This document shows, piece after piece, positions 50,786 through 62,039 of a stretch of 64,000 nt of DNA (position 1 is the stretch's first letter; each line of letters starts with the position of its first letter). This DNA is from Dugong dugon. Taxonomy: Eukaryota; Chordata; Mammalia; Sirenia; Dugongidae. The position numbers and the translations under genes are program-made. The notes under the pieces are model-generated. The model made no database searches. It was not told the DNA's origin and worked only from the letters and a program-made list of their open reading frames with translations. The stretch spans positions 66,357,501 through 66,421,500 of the forward strand of contig CM057469.1 in the NCBI GenBank assembly GCA_030035585.1, in the 5' to 3' direction.

Positions 50786-52915
50786 TTGTTGTTGCTGTTG
50801 TTGTTAGGTGCCATTGAGTCTGTTCCGACTCACAGTGACCCTATGTACAACAGAACAAAACACTGCCTGGTCCTGCGCCATCCTCATGATCATTGTTATG
50901 CTTGAGCCCACTGTTGCGCCACTGTGTCAATCTATGTCGTTGAGGGCCATCCTCTTTTTTGCTGACCCTCTACTTTACCAAGCATGCTGTCCTTCCCCAG
51001 GGACTGATCCCTCCTGCTAACATGTCCAAAGTATGTGAGATGGAGTCTCCCCATCCTTGCTTCTAAGGAGCATTCTGGCTATATTTCTTCCAAGACAGAT
51101 CTGTGCCTTCTTTGGGCAGTTCGTGGTATATTCAATATCCTTTGCCAACGCTATAATTCAAAGTCATCAATTCTTTGGTCTTCTTTATTCATTGTCCAGC
51201 TTTCGTGTGCATATGAGGTGATTGAAAACACCATGGCTTCAGTCAGGTGCACCTTAGTCCTTAAAGTGACATCTTTGCTTTTTAGAACTTTAAAGAGATA
51301 TGTTGCAGCGGATTTGCCCAGTGCAATGTATTGTTTGATTTCTCAGCTGCTGCTTCCATGGGGATTGACTGTGGATCCAAGTAAAATGAAAACCTTGATA
51401 ACTTCAATCTTTTCTCCGTTTATCGTGATGTTGCTTATTAGTCCAGTTGTGAGGATTTTTGTTTTCTTTATGTTGAGGCGTAATCTGTATTGAAGGCTGT
51501 AGTCTTTGATCTTCATCAGTAAGTGCTTCAAGTCCTCTTCACTTTCAGCAAGCAGTGTTGTGTCATCTGCATATTGCAGGTTGTTAATGAGCCTTCCTCC
51601 GATCCTGATGCTGAGTTCTTCTCCATATAGTCCAGCTTGTCTCAGCATACAGATTGTGGTGAAAGGATACAACCCTGACACACACCTTTCCTGATTTTGA
51701 ACCACGCAGTATCCCCTTGTTCTGTTCGAACAACTGTCTGTTGATGTATGTACATATTCTTCATGAGCACAATTAATTGTTCTGTGATTCCCATTATTCA
51801 CAATGATATCCATAATTTTTACAATCCACACATTTGAATGCTTTTGCATAGTCAATAAAACACAGTAAACATCTTTCTGGTATTCTCTGCTTTCAGCCAA
51901 GATCCATCTGACATCAGCAATGATAATCCCTGGTTCCACATCCTCTTCTGAATCCAGCTTGAATTTCTGGCAGTTCCCTGTCAACGTACTGCTGCAACTG
52001 CTTTTGAATGATCTTCAGCAAAATTGCTTGAGTGTGATGTTAATGATATTGCTTAATAATTTCCACATTCAGTTGGATACCTTTCTCTGGGATAGGCATA
52101 AATATGGATTTCTCCTAGTCAGTTGGCCAAGTAGCTGTCTTCCCAAATTTCTTGGCACAGATAAGTGAGTACTTCCAGCACTGCATGCATTTGTTGAAAC
52201 ATCTCAGTTGGTATTCCGTCAATTCCTGGAGCCTTGGTTTTCGGGTTTTTTTTTTTTTTTTTTTTTTTGGCCAATGCCTTTAGTGCAGCTTGGATTTCTT
52301 CCTTCAGTACCATTGATTCTTAATCATATGCTACCTCCTGAAATGGATGAACATCAACCAATTATTTTTGGTACAGTGACTCTTTGTACTCCTTCCATCT
52401 TCTCTTGATGCTTCCAGTATCGTTCAGTATTTTGCCCATAGAATCCTTCACTATTGCAACTCAAGGCTTGAATTTTTTCTTCAGTTCTTTCAGCTTGAGA
52501 AATGCTGAGCATGTTCTCCCTTTTAGGTTTTCTAACTCCAGGTCTTTGCACATGTCATTATAACACTTTACTTTGTCTTCCTGAGCCGCCCTTTGAAATC
52601 TTCTGTTCAGCTCTTTTATTTCATCACTTCTTCTGCCCACTTTAGCTACTCGACATTCAAGAGCAAGTTTCAGAGTCTGTCGGACATCCATTTTGGTCTT
52701 TTCTTTCTTTCCTGTCTTTTTAATGGCCTCTTACTTTCTTCATGCATTATGTCCTTGATGTCATTCCACAACTTGTCTGGTCTTTGGCCATTAGTGTTTA
52801 AAGTGTCAAATCTATTCTTGAGATGGTCTCTAACTTCAGGTGGGATATACTCAAGGTCATACTTTGGCTCTTGTAGACTTGTTCTAATTTTCTTCAGCTT
52901 TAATTTGAACTTATA
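50786..52915 (-). mobile_element. RTE LINE, antisense, 2.1 kb
   Basis: Starts at the reversed tail 'gttgttgctgttgttgttag' and runs through the 3' end, the RT and into the region upstream of the RT ('attcttgagatggtctctaa', near 52815). The RT keeps a readable YADD. A 23-base T-run (52246-52268) replaces the short A-run of other copies, a slippage expansion. 5' truncated. Confidence 0.94.
51343..51984 (-). pseudogene. RTE reverse transcriptase remnant, longest ORF in window
   Basis: A 213-codon minus-strand ORF covers the middle and C-terminal RT of the RTE element, an enzyme that primes copying of its own RNA at a nicked chromosomal site. 'IIADVRWILAES' marks the N-terminal part, and 'INNLQYADDTTLLAESEEDL' contains the catalytic YADD with both aspartates. 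'LRLNIKKTKI' follows, as expected C-terminal to the palm. It is still a fragment: the start is internal, the fingers region is missing and the palm 'QGCxLSP' block is shifted out of frame. Confidence 0.9.
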
Positions 52916-52971
52916 TAAAATCTCTTTACTTTCATTTTTAACAGAGTACACGTTGTCATTTGATGACAATA

Positions 52972-53098
52972 GCAACACGCAAGCCTCCACTGACAGATGG
53001 CTGGTGGCTGCACTTGAGGTTCACTGGTCAGGAATCAAACTCAGGTCTCCTGCATGGTAGGTAAGAATTCTACCGCTGAACCATCCTGACCTCTCCAA
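52972..53098 (-). mobile_element. tRNA-Gly-headed SINE fragment, antisense
   Basis: 'aagcctccactgacagatgg' then 'ggaatcaaactcaggtctcc', 'ggtaagaattctaccgctga' and 'accatcctgacc' are the reversed tRNA-Gly-like head and early body. The 3' half is missing. Confidence 0.8.
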
Positions 53099-53109
53099 CA
53101 CTGAACTAA

Positions 53110-53900
53110 ACTCTCCCACGTGTATCTCCCCCTAACCCTCAATATCGCAGGAACCCTCCTCAACCACTCTATTCCCCACACTGCCAACAGATCAACATTC
53201 TACAAAAGCAAATTCCATCAAGTCACTGCCCAACTTGAAATCTTTCAATGTTGCTCCAAACCAGCATGTAAAGCACTTCCTCTAAGAAACAGAGTGAAGC
53301 CAGATCCTCTCCAGGGAAACAACACCTGCCCTCAGTCTCAAAGGCCTTCTGACACCTGATTAAGAATTGCCAGACCTCCAGGAGACAGTACAGGTTAGTG
53401 GTTAAAAGGATAGACTTTGGAATAAGGACTGCCTGGGTTAAAAGCAGTCACTGGCTGTGTAACCCTTGAATGAAATCTTAACCTCTCTATACCTCAGTAT
53501 CTAAATCTGTTTGAGAATAATAATACTGTCTTGCTTGAAGGGCAAGTTTAAAGATTTAATGAGTTCATGTATGTAATGTGCTTAGTACAGTGCCTGACAC
53601 ATGGTATGTCAGAGTAAGTCCTCAATAAATCTTAGCCATTATCATCATTATCATGAAATAAACTCCCAAGTCCTCAGTTGAGTGTTCAAAATCCAATACA
53701 AGTCTGGGAAGTCCATTGTTCAGCTTCACCGCTAGTTTCCCCTCTATTCTTCTCTGTAAGCTCCCCATGCCACACCACTCACCATTTACTATCCCCTACT
53801 CAGGGTCCCTGCACTCACCATTTCATTAACCTCAAATTCTTTCCCTACCATCTGTCTGGTTAATGCTACCTTCAAAACAGCCTTACTGGTTGCCCCATCT
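53110..53900 (+). repeat. L2 LINE fragments flanking a MIR
   Basis: 53140-53350 contains 'aattccatcaagtcactgcc', the L2 'catgtcactcccc' region. 53700-53900 is similarly pyrimidine-rich. A full-length MIR (53382-53655) separates them. Confidence 0.55.
53382..53655 (+). repeat. MIR SINE, near full length, sense
   Basis: 'acaggttagtggttaaaagg' (tRNA-like start), 'ctgcctgggttaaaagcagt', 'ctctctatacctcagtatct' and 'agtgcctgacacatggtatg' give the whole MIR order. Confidence 0.9.
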
Positions 53901-54348
53901 CAAGTCTCCTCTGCTGATTCCTCTTCTTCCAGCACTCTCAATGTTGTTGTTGTTGCTGTTGTTGTTAGGTGTTGTCCAGTCAGTTCCAACTCATAGCGAC
54001 CCTATGTCAAACAGAAAGAAACATTGCCCAGTCCCGCGCCATCCTCAAGATCATTGCTATATTTGAACCCACTGTTGTAGCCACTGTATCAATCCATCTT
54101 GTTGAAGGTCTTCCTCTTTTTCGCTGGCCTTCTACTTTACCAAGCGTGATGTCCTTGAAATGAAATTAAATCCTTGACATCTTCAATCTTTTCTCTGTTT
54201 ATCATAATATTGCTCATTGGTCCAGTTGTGAAGATTTTTGTTTTATGTTGAGGTGTAATCCATATTGAAGGCTGTAGTTTTTGATCTTCATCAGTAAGTG
54301 CTTCAAGTTCTCTTCACTTTCAGCAAGCAAGATCGTATCATCTGCATA

Positions 54349-55210
54349 TCACAGGATGTTAATGAGGCTTCCTCCAATCCTGATGTCACGTTCTCGGATT
54401 ATTTGCTCAGCATACAGTTTGAATAAGTATGGTAAAAGGATACAATCCTCACACAGACATTTTCTGATTTTAAACAACTCAGTATTTCCTTGTTCTGTTC
54501 GAACAACTGCCTCTTGGTCTATGTATAGGTTTGGCATAAGCACAATTAAGTGTTCTGGAATTCCTATCTTCATAATTTTACCCATAATTTGTTATGATCC
54601 ACACAGTTGAATGCCTTTGCATAGTCAATAAAGCACAGGTAAACATCTTTCTGGTATTCTCTGCTTTCAGTCAGGATCCATCTGACATCAGCAATGATAT
54701 CCGGCATTCCACATCCTCTTCTGAATCTAGCTTAAATTTCTGGCCGTTCCCCATAGATGTACTGCTGCAACCATTTTTTTAATTATCTTCAGCAAAGTTT
54801 TACTTGAGTGTGACATTAATGATATTGTTCAAAAATTTCAACATTCTCTTGGATCACTTTTCTTTGGAATGGGCACAAATATGGATTTCTCCCAGTCAGC
54901 TGGCCAGGGAGCTGTCTTCCAAATTACTTAGCACAGAGGAGTGAGCACTTCCAGCATTGCATTCGTTTGTCGAAACATCTCAATCAGTACGCCATCAATT
55001 CCTGGAGCCTTGTTTTTCACCAATGCTTGGTGCGGCTTGGACATCTTCCTTCAGTACCATCGGTTCTTGATCATATGCTGCCTCCTGAAATGGCTGAATA
55101 TCGACCAATTCTCTTTGGTACAGTGACTCAGTATATTCCTTCCATCTTTTCTTGATGCTTCCTGCGTCATTCAATATTTTCCCATAGAATCCTTCAATAT
55201 TGTGACTCAA
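54349..55210 (-). pseudogene. RTE reverse transcriptase remnants
   Basis: Fragments include 'VLMPNLYIDQEAVVRTEQGN' (within 54349-54585) and, upstream, 'EYTESLYQRELVDIQPFQ' (54995-55210). Around 54315-54360 the minus strand reads YADDTILLAES, with both catalytic aspartates, but an in-frame stop immediately precedes it. The copy is dead. Confidence 0.85.
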
Positions 55211-55487
55211 GGCTTGAATTTTTTCTTCAGTTCTTTCAGCTTAAGAAATGCCAAGTGTGTTCTTCCCTTTTAGTTTTCTAACTCCAGGTCTTTGCACATT
55301 TCATTATAATACTTTACTCTGTCTTCTCAGGCTGCCTTTTGAAATCTTCTGTTTAGCTTTTATGTGATCATTTCTTCCATTCACTTTATGTACTCTACAT
55401 TCAAGAAGAAGTTTCAGGGTCTCTTCTGACATCCATTTTGGTCTTTTCTTTCTTTCCCGTCTTTTTAATGACCTTTGGCTTTCTTAT

Positions 55488-55969
55488 TGTCTTAGTTATC
55501 TAGGGCTGCTGTAACAGAAATACCACAAGTGGATGGCTTTAACAAAGAGAAATTTATTTCTTCACAATAAAATAGGCTAAATGTCCAAATTCAGGGCTAC
55601 AGCTCCAGGGGAAGGCTTTCTCTCTCTGTCAGTCTTCTCATCAATATTCCCCTGGACTAGGAGCTTCTCCATGCGGGAACCCTGGATCCAGAGGACGCTC
55701 TCTGCTCCCGGCACTGCTTTCTTGGTGGTATGAGGTTGCCCTGTCTGTCTGCTTGCTTCTCTCTTTTATATCTCGAGAGATTGCCTCAAGACACAATCCA
55801 GTTTTGTAAATAGAGTCCTGCCTCACTAACACAACTGCTGCCCATCCTTCCTCATTAACATCATACAGGCAGGATTTACAACATACAGGAAAATTACGCA
55901 GTACCAGGAATCCTGGCCCAGCCAAACTGATACACACATTTTTGGGGGGACATAAGTCAATCCATGACA
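55488..55969 (-). mobile_element. Afrothere solo LTR, family A, exact TSD, nested in RTE
   Basis: 482-bp antisense LTR starting 'tgtcttagttatctagggct' and ending 'aagtcaatccatgaca'. The exact 5-bp flank is 'cttat' (55483-55487 and 55970-55974). The RTE reads through cleanly after removal ('ggctttcttat' to 'gtatgatgtccttgatgcc'). Confidence 0.95.
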
Positions 55970-56178
55970 CTTATGTATGATGTCCTTGATGCCATTCCAC
56001 AGCTCATCTGGTCTTTGGTCATTAGCGTTCAATGCGTCAAATCTATTCTTGAGATGGTCTCTAAATCCAGCTGGAATATACTCAAGGTGGTACTTTGATT
56101 CTCCTTTAATTTTCTTCAGCTTCAACTTGAACTTGCATATGAGCAATTGATGGTCTGTTCCACAGTTGGCCTCTGGCT

Positions 56179-56880
56179 TTACTCTAACTGAAGATAAGGA
56201 GCTCTTCCATCATCTCTTCCCACAGACGTAGTCAATTCAATTCCTGTGTATTCCATACGGTGAGGTCCCTGTATATAGTTGCTGTTTATGTTGTTGAGAA
56301 AAAAGATATTTGCAGTGAAGAAGTTGTCGGTCTTGTAAAATTCCATTGTGCGATCTCTGGTGGCGTTTCTATCACCAAGGCCATATTTTCCAACTACTGA
56401 TCTTTCTTTTTCATTTCCAACTTTCACATTCCAATCACCAGTAATTATCAATGCATCTTGATCAGTTTCAGACTACAGAAGTTGGTAAAAACCTGCAATT
56501 TCTTCATCTTTGGCATTAGTGGTAGGTGTGTAAATCTGAATAATAGTCACATTAACTGGTCTTCCTTGTAGGCATATGAATATTATTGTATCACTGACGG
56601 CATTGAACTTCAGGACAGATCTTGAAATGTTCTTTTTGACAATGAATGTAGCGTCGTTCCTCTTCAATTTGTCATTCCTGTCATAGACCACATGCTTGTC
56701 CAATTCAAAATGGCAGTGGCCAATACCAGTCCATTTCAGCTCACTAATGCCTAGGATATCGATCTTTATGAGTTCTATTTCATTTTTGACAACTTCCAAT
56801 TTCCTAGATTCATACTTTGTACACTCCTCGTTCTGATTATTAATTGATACTTGCAGCAGTTTCTTCTCATTTTGAGTCAT
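56179..56880 (-). pseudogene. RTE endonuclease domain remnant (APE-like)
   Basis: N-terminal apurinic-like endonuclease of the RTE protein, which nicks the target DNA. Two ORF pieces, 56473-56880 and 56179-56451, lie in the same frame and are separated by a single stop at 56473-56475. The first contains 'LGISELKWTGIGH', with the glutamate of the APE fold, and 'IIQIYTPTTNA'. The second contains 'IITGDWNVKVGNE', the conserved DWN block. The C-terminal end of the domain runs out near 56200. The strong reading frame over about 230 codons suggests a relatively recent copy. Confidence 0.9.
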
Positions 56881-56954
56881 GCCACATTGGCAAATGAAGG
56901 TCCCGAAAGCTATCCCCCATCGATGTCATTAAGGTTGACTCTACTTTGAAGATG

Positions 56955-57062
56955 TTCGAATACATCAGCTGCTTCTTTGAAACTCTGTGGGGCAATTCTA
57001 CTCTGTCCTATAGGTCCGCTATGAGTTGGAATCGACTCGACAGCAATGGTGGTTTTTTTTTG
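56955..57062 (+). mobile_element. AfroSINE, 5'-truncated, in RTE, with TSD
   Basis: Starts inside the B-box region ('ttcgaatacatcagctgctt') and continues to 'aatcgactcgacagcaatgg' plus a T-run. The flanks 'tctactttgaagatg' (56940-56954) and 'tctactttgaggagg' (57063-57077) match at 13 of 15 positions. The head is missing, so it would lack an internal promoter. Confidence 0.9.
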
Positions 57063-57534
57063 TCTACTTTGAGGAGGCAGCTCTTTCCCAGTTGTATTTC
57101 AAGTGCCTTCCTACTTGAGGGGCTTATCTTCCAGTACTATATCAGACAATGTTCCACTGCTATTCATAAGGTTTTCACTGGCCAATTTTTTTTAGAGGTA
57201 GATAGCCAGGTCCTTCTTCCTACTCTGTCTTAGTCTATAAGCTCTGATGAAGCCTGTCTACCATGAGTAACCCTGCTGGTATTTAAAATACCAGTGGCAT
57301 AACTTCCAGCATCACAGCATCACGCAAGACACCACAGTACAACAAACTGACAGACGAGTGGTCGTCATTTAGACACCTTCTTTTCTCTATTGACACTCAC
57401 TCCCTTTATATTCTCTGCGAGACTCAAGGCTTTAAGTGACATCTATATGCTGATAATTTCCAATGTACATCACCAGACCAGACTCTCTTTCCACTTTCTG
57501 ATCTCCACTAGGATTTCTAATGGATATTTCAAAT

Positions 57535-58300
57535 TCAACATGGCCAAAACTGGACCCTTGGTCTTCCTGCAAAAATCTATTCCACTTGCACACCCTCCCC
57601 CATCCCAGATGTTGGCAACTCCATCCTTCTAGTTGCTCATGCTAAAAACCCTGAGCCGTCTTTGACTTCCTTTTTCTCTCACATTCCATAGCCCACTCAG
57701 CAATAAATCTTGTTGGTTCTACCTTCAAAATATATCCAGAATATGACCACTTCTTACCCCATCATAAGCCCTGGTCTGAGCCATCATCATTTCTTGTCTG
57801 GTTTACTTCAATGGCTGGTAACTGGTCTCTCTCCTTCAAACCTGCACCTCCAAATCTATTCCCAATACAGCCATCAAGTGATCTTTTAAAAAGCTCAGAT
57901 ACAGCACGTCTCCCTCTGCTCAAATCCGTGTGGTGGCTCTGTATTTCTCTTCCAGTAAAATTCAAAGTCTTTAAAACAATGCTACCACCTTACCTCTCTG
58001 ACCTCACCTTCTACACTTCCCTCCTCGCTCACTCTGTTCTAGTCACACGGTCTTCCCTGCTGTTCCGAGATCTTGCCAGGAGGCAATTTCCTGTTTTGCC
58101 TTAGCTGTTTCCTCTGCCTGGAAATCTTTTCCTCCAAGATTCCCACACGGCTAATTCACTCAGCAACTTCAAATCCTTGCTTAAATCTCACCTTCTCAAG
58201 AAGAACTGCCCTGACCTGAGCTGGAGCTCAGACCCGGGCACCTGACCCACTCCTCTAAACTCCTCCCCAGAATGCTCAGTCTCAGAACTAGTTACACCTG
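57535..58300 (+). repeat. L2 LINE, sense, about 0.75 kb
   Basis: 'catggccaaaactggaccct', 'tctggtttacttcaatggct', 'gatcttttaaaaagctcaga', 'ctgcctggaaatcttttcct' and 'tctcaccttctcaagaagaa' run in the order of the L2 3' portion. The longest L2 segment in the window. Confidence 0.75.
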
Positions 58301-58324
58301 GGTCTGGAAGAAACGAGAATACAA

Positions 58325-58490
58325 TACTCACTTTGCTGAGTGTCTGCTATGGCCTATGCTAGGGCCTGTGAAGAAAAGGAACCATCCTAATTTCATAGGG
58401 ATTAAATCAATTGTCCCAGGTCACAAGGCTTGAAACAGCTGAGATTTATAACCGTGTCTGCCCAATCCCTGCACTGTGCTCTTTTTTGAG
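58325..58490 (-). repeat. MIR/L2 fragment, antisense
   Basis: 'gctgagtgtctgctatggcc', 'caattgtcccaggtcacaag' and 'aatccctgcactgtgctctt' fit antisense MIR with an L2-like start. Confidence 0.6.
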
Positions 58491-58971
58491 ACCACTCTGC
58501 TACACACTGAAAGCACCATTTCCTTGTTCTGCCCCAACACACACCCTTATTCTACATGTACCAACGTTAGCCCAATTCCAGATCCTGTCAGGAGGTGAAT
58601 GATGAAAGCAAGTTAGCTTAGGGTGTTTAAATTTCCAAATCACTGACCATGGCCATCATTCTAAACTGGAAAAAAAAGAAAAATGCGACGTATTTTTAAT
58701 AATTTCACATTTTAATCTGTAAGTGTTAATTGCAGAATAGTTATGAACACAAAAATGTATTAAGTTAGATCTTTTTCTCAGTCCCACTGGGATCCTGGGT
58801 GGTTACTTGCAGTCTTTCTATCCTTTCTTCTCTGTCTTCCTTCCACCCCACCCCAGTCCTATTCCCTCTTAGTTGTTCACCGAGAAAAAGCAAGAGCTCC
58901 AACCAACTGATGACATTCTTTCAGTATTTAGCATTATTTGCTGATGAGTAGTCGTTTTTTATGAGCTAGGA
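58491..58971. other. Unannotated stretch
   Basis: Nothing recognised. Confidence 0.3.
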
Positions 58972-59135
58972 GGCAGTGTCCTCCGTGGTTAAATACAAGG
59001 GCTTTAGAGTCGTGCTGCCTGGGTTCAAATTCTCCCTCTGCCACATACTAGCAATGCTGCAGGGAAATGAGTTCTCCTCTAAGCCTTAGTCTACTCAGCT
59101 TTACAGGATTGAAAACAAAATTCCTCCTTTTTAGG
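58972..59135 (+). repeat. MIR SINE, 5' part, sense
   Basis: 'tgtcctccgtggttaaatac', 'gtgctgcctgggttcaaatt', 'ctccctctgccacatactag' and 'aagccttagtctactcagc' follow MIR. Confidence 0.82.
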
Positions 59136-60196
59136 TGAAGGTCACGACGGAATGAGAGATGCAACCAAAGCACTTAGCACAGTCACTTGAACAAGGTGGC
59201 TGTGGCTACCGGGATTTCACAGGTCGAGAGAGGCAGGTCTCCAGCGTCCCCTCCACTGAGGGATTAAGCGGCTCCCCATTCATGACCCAAAACACTCGGG
59301 AGGAAGATCCTGTTATTTGGTTCTATGGTAAATTTCCACCTTGTGAAATGACCTTAGGGTGTGTGTTAATACTGGTAAACTTTTCTTACTTCCTTGTTGG
59401 GGGAGTGTTTGTATTTTCTTTAGTCCCGCGTACTTACTTTAAAGGGGAATCGTTTTTATAAACAAAGATAAAATAGCAGTTCTAAATATAAATTATCTTG
59501 AGTTTTATATTTATCTATATTCCACATTCCAAACAAGAGTTCTATCAACTTTCTTTCAAATTCTAAGGAAAGTCTATAGCTTCCTGCCACTTCCCCAATT
59601 AATACAATTGTAGTAGCATCCCCTTGTCATCTATTCAACTACATGATCAAGAAAATAGATTTTTTAAAAGTTGAACTAAAGTTAGGCATCAACTCCCAAT
59701 ATCTGGTTCATTACTGTATTTTTGGTTATTCTTTTTTAAAAACGAAATCAGAAATCTTAGCTATGTGAAACTTCAGAATAATGACAAAGACTCCTTTTCC
59801 CCTTTTTCTAAACATGGTAAAGTCAATGCTTTTCTATTTACATTTTTACTCTCAAAGAACAGAATTTTCACCAATAAAATTATCAACCAGAAAGGGCATG
59901 TATCACACCATTAGAAATCTCTATATAGATTACTATGTATTTAAGTTGCTATGAATCTATGTATCATCCCCTTTACACTCTTCCTGTTGGTATTCAGGTA
60001 ATAGCATACCGGCGAGCTGCTCACAGTTTGAGTTTCTGCAGTACTTTTCCTAGGTGCAAAATACTTGACCCTGCAAAGACTGGGTGACTCAGCATGTTCA
60101 AATTGCAGACCTCAGGTTTACAGGGCAGCTGTGTTCCTCCTCTCTCGCAAGTATTGCTGAGGAGATATGAGGATATCACTAAAGTCGAAGAATTTC
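59136..60196. other. Unannotated 1.06 kb
   Basis: A 100-codon plus-strand ORF (59159-59461) ends in a hydrophobic stretch, but no family is recognised and there is no supporting splice or promoter context. The rest is AT-rich. Confidence 0.3.
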
Positions 60197-60385
60197 CTCG
60201 GAAGCTAACCAAAAAGGTCGGAGATTCGAACCCACAAGCAGCTCCGCAGGAGAAAGATGTGGCAGTCGAATTCAGTAAAGATTACAGCCTTGGAAACCCT
60301 ATGGGGTAGTTCTACTCTTTTTTTTTTTAGGGTCCCTATGAGTCAGAATTGATTCAAAGGCCGTGGGTTTGGTTTGGGTTTTAAG
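60197..60385 (+). mobile_element. AfroSINE, long form, sense, head partly lost
   Basis: 'gaagctaaccaaaaaggtcg', 'gagaaagatgtggcagtcga', 'taaagattacagccttggaa', then a T-run (60318-60327) inside the body and 'gagtcagaattgattcaaag'. The first ~25 bp of the head are missing. Confidence 0.88.
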
Positions 60386-60642
60386 CTAAAAAAAGGAAAA
60401 ATGTAGGATGGAATAAAAAGAAACAAGATTGTCCTAAAAACAATTCTGATTGCTAAAGAGATTGTTGCACTCAACTACATTAGCATTTAAATATCCCCGG
60501 TAGGACAAAGAGGAAATACCTCACCCAAGCTAAAAAAGGTGAGGAAGCTGGTAAAGCTCCTATTGTTTAATTGGAGCCAGGCCCCCACCCCCCACCCCCT
60601 TTGGCTGAATAAAGGCAAAACAGGCATTGTGAAAGCTATCTG
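60386..60642. other. Unannotated stretch
   Basis: C-rich tract 'cccccaccccccacccc' at about 60582-60599. Nothing else. Confidence 0.3.
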
Positions 60643-60865
60643 TGGTTAGGTGCCTCACGGTCAGCTCCAACTCGCAGCGATCCTGCATATAACTGAGTGA
60701 AATGTTGCCTGGTCCTATGCCATCCTCCCAGTTGGAGGTATGTTTGAGCCCACTGTTGCAGCCACTGTGTCAATCCATCTTCTTGAAGGTCCACCTCTTT
60801 TTTCGCTGATCCTCTGCTTTACCAAGGATGATGTCCTTCTCCAGGGATTGAAAGCTTACGAAAAG
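60643..60865 (-). mobile_element. RTE LINE 3' terminal fragment, antisense
   Basis: 'ggttaggtgcctcacggtca', 'gttgcctggtcctatgccat', 'gagcccactgttgcagccac' and 'accaaggatgatgtccttct' match the first ~215 bp of the other antisense copies. Confidence 0.92.
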
Positions 60866-60914
60866 GCAAATAAACTAATTTTTTTTTGGTTTAATTACCA
60901 AGTATGTTGTTTGT

Positions 60915-61083
60915 GTTGTTAGTTGCCGTGGAGTTGACCCCATGTGTAGAGTGCAACTGCTTCACAGGGTTTTCAAGGCTGTGACCTTTCAGAAGTAGAT
61001 CGTTAGGCTGTCTTCCAAGGTACCTCTGTGGATTTGAACCACCAACCTTTCAGCTAGTAGTTGAACACTTAACCATTTGCCTA
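60915..61083 (-). mobile_element. AfroSINE, 'CCTGGGTGG'-related, antisense, diverged
   Basis: 'ccgtggagttgaccccatgt', 'gggttttcaaggctgtgacc', 'ttcagaagtagatcgttagg' and 'gtggatttgaaccaccaacc'. The head is degraded. Confidence 0.82.
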
Positions 61084-61146
61084 CAAAGACTACGAGGCTA
61101 GCAAATGGAGAATTTTGAGCATGGTACTTTTCTAGTGGTGTGTATA

Positions 61147-61316
61147 CCAAAAACCAAAACAATCAAACCCGATGCCATCAAGTTGATTCTGACTCATAGT
61201 GACCCTGGAGGACAGAGTAGAACTGCCCCATAGTTCCCAAGGAGCGCCTGTGGATTTGAACTGCTGACCTTTTGGTTAGCAGCCATAGCTCTTAACCACT
61301 ACGCCACCTGGGCTGC
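61147..61316 (-). mobile_element. AfroSINE, short form, antisense
   Basis: 'catcaagttgattctgactc' through 'acgccacctgggctgcc'. A short 'gtatac' repeat flanks both sides. Confidence 0.92.
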
Positions 61317-62039
61317 CGGTATACATACTAGTGGTTCCCAAACATGGAAAATTATCAAAACCACAAGAGGAGGCTCCTGCCCCCAGATTCTGTAGGTGTG
61401 AGGTGGAGCCCAGGGCCAAATAAAACACCCCCCTAAGTGATCTGATGCACAGCTAGGTTTGGGATCAGACAAGGTTGATAAAGCACAAAGGTGTGGCATA
61501 GCAAAAGGTTAATCACCTCTCCCCCAGCCCAACTGCAAACTGTGTGGGTGAAAAGTCAAAAAGCACTTTAGGATTTAGGAGGATGCATTTACATATGTTC
61601 TACTCTGATACACAAGAGGTTGCCATGAGTCAGAGTGAACTCAATGGCAACTTGTTGGTTGGTTCTAATACAACACTCATGATGCGTGGTTGTTGGTTAG
61701 TTAGGAGTTTAGAACTATTTGGAGGAATTTACACATGAGATTTGGATCCACTGGAATCTTAAAGATCCTCAGGCCTGGTATAATCATACATTCAGCACAC
61801 ATTGATTGAGTTGGGCATTGTGACAGCATCTGTGCAGATACAAAGAGCACCAACAGCTCCCTGTCTGGGAAGGGCCATCCCTCAGCCCCTCACAGAGCAA
61901 ATAAGAGTCATCTCCGTGAGGTTCTCCTGGGCCTTGTTCAATTATCTGTCACACTTGGGTCTCTGAACAGTCACATCTCCACTTCTGATTTAGAAATGTG
62001 TTCACTGAAATTATGGGCACAGAATGCTCTGAGGTAGAG
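61317..62039. other. Mostly unannotated; AfroSINE tail at 61598-61668
   Basis: 61598-61668 ('tactctgatacacaagaggt', 'gccatgagtcagagtgaact') is the 3' end of a 'CCTGGGTGG'-type AfroSINE in sense. About 61780-61830 may be antisense L2. The rest is unassigned. Confidence 0.5.

Larger units (their letters stand above)
53941..57360 (-). mobile_element. RTE LINE, nearly full length, antisense, twice interrupted
   Basis: The most complete RTE here. It runs from the reversed CAA tail ('tgttgttgttgctgttgttg', 53943) to the 5' region near 57360 ('gacagacgagtgg'). Interruptions are a family A LTR (55488-55969) and a 5'-truncated AfroSINE (56955-57062). A deletion at about 54158 removes the segment corresponding to roughly 50998-51388 of the previous copy. 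Endonuclease and RT regions can both be traced. Removing the insertions leaves about 2.83 kb. Confidence 0.94.

Noticed and set aside
51506..54782. Plus-strand ORFs that recur between 50.8 and 55.2 kb with similar sequences
   Set aside because: They are the antisense shadows of the RTE reverse transcriptase, repeated because two RTE copies lie in the same orientation.
50786..57360. Segmental duplication: two long RTE copies in tandem
   Set aside because: The flanking sequences differ (LTR-like upstream of one; MIR and L2 between them). Deletions and endpoints differ too, so two independent insertions are more likely.
59159..59461. 100-codon ORF with a hydrophobic C-terminal stretch
   Set aside because: No family recognised and no gene context. 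A hydrophobic run is expected by chance from T-rich codons.
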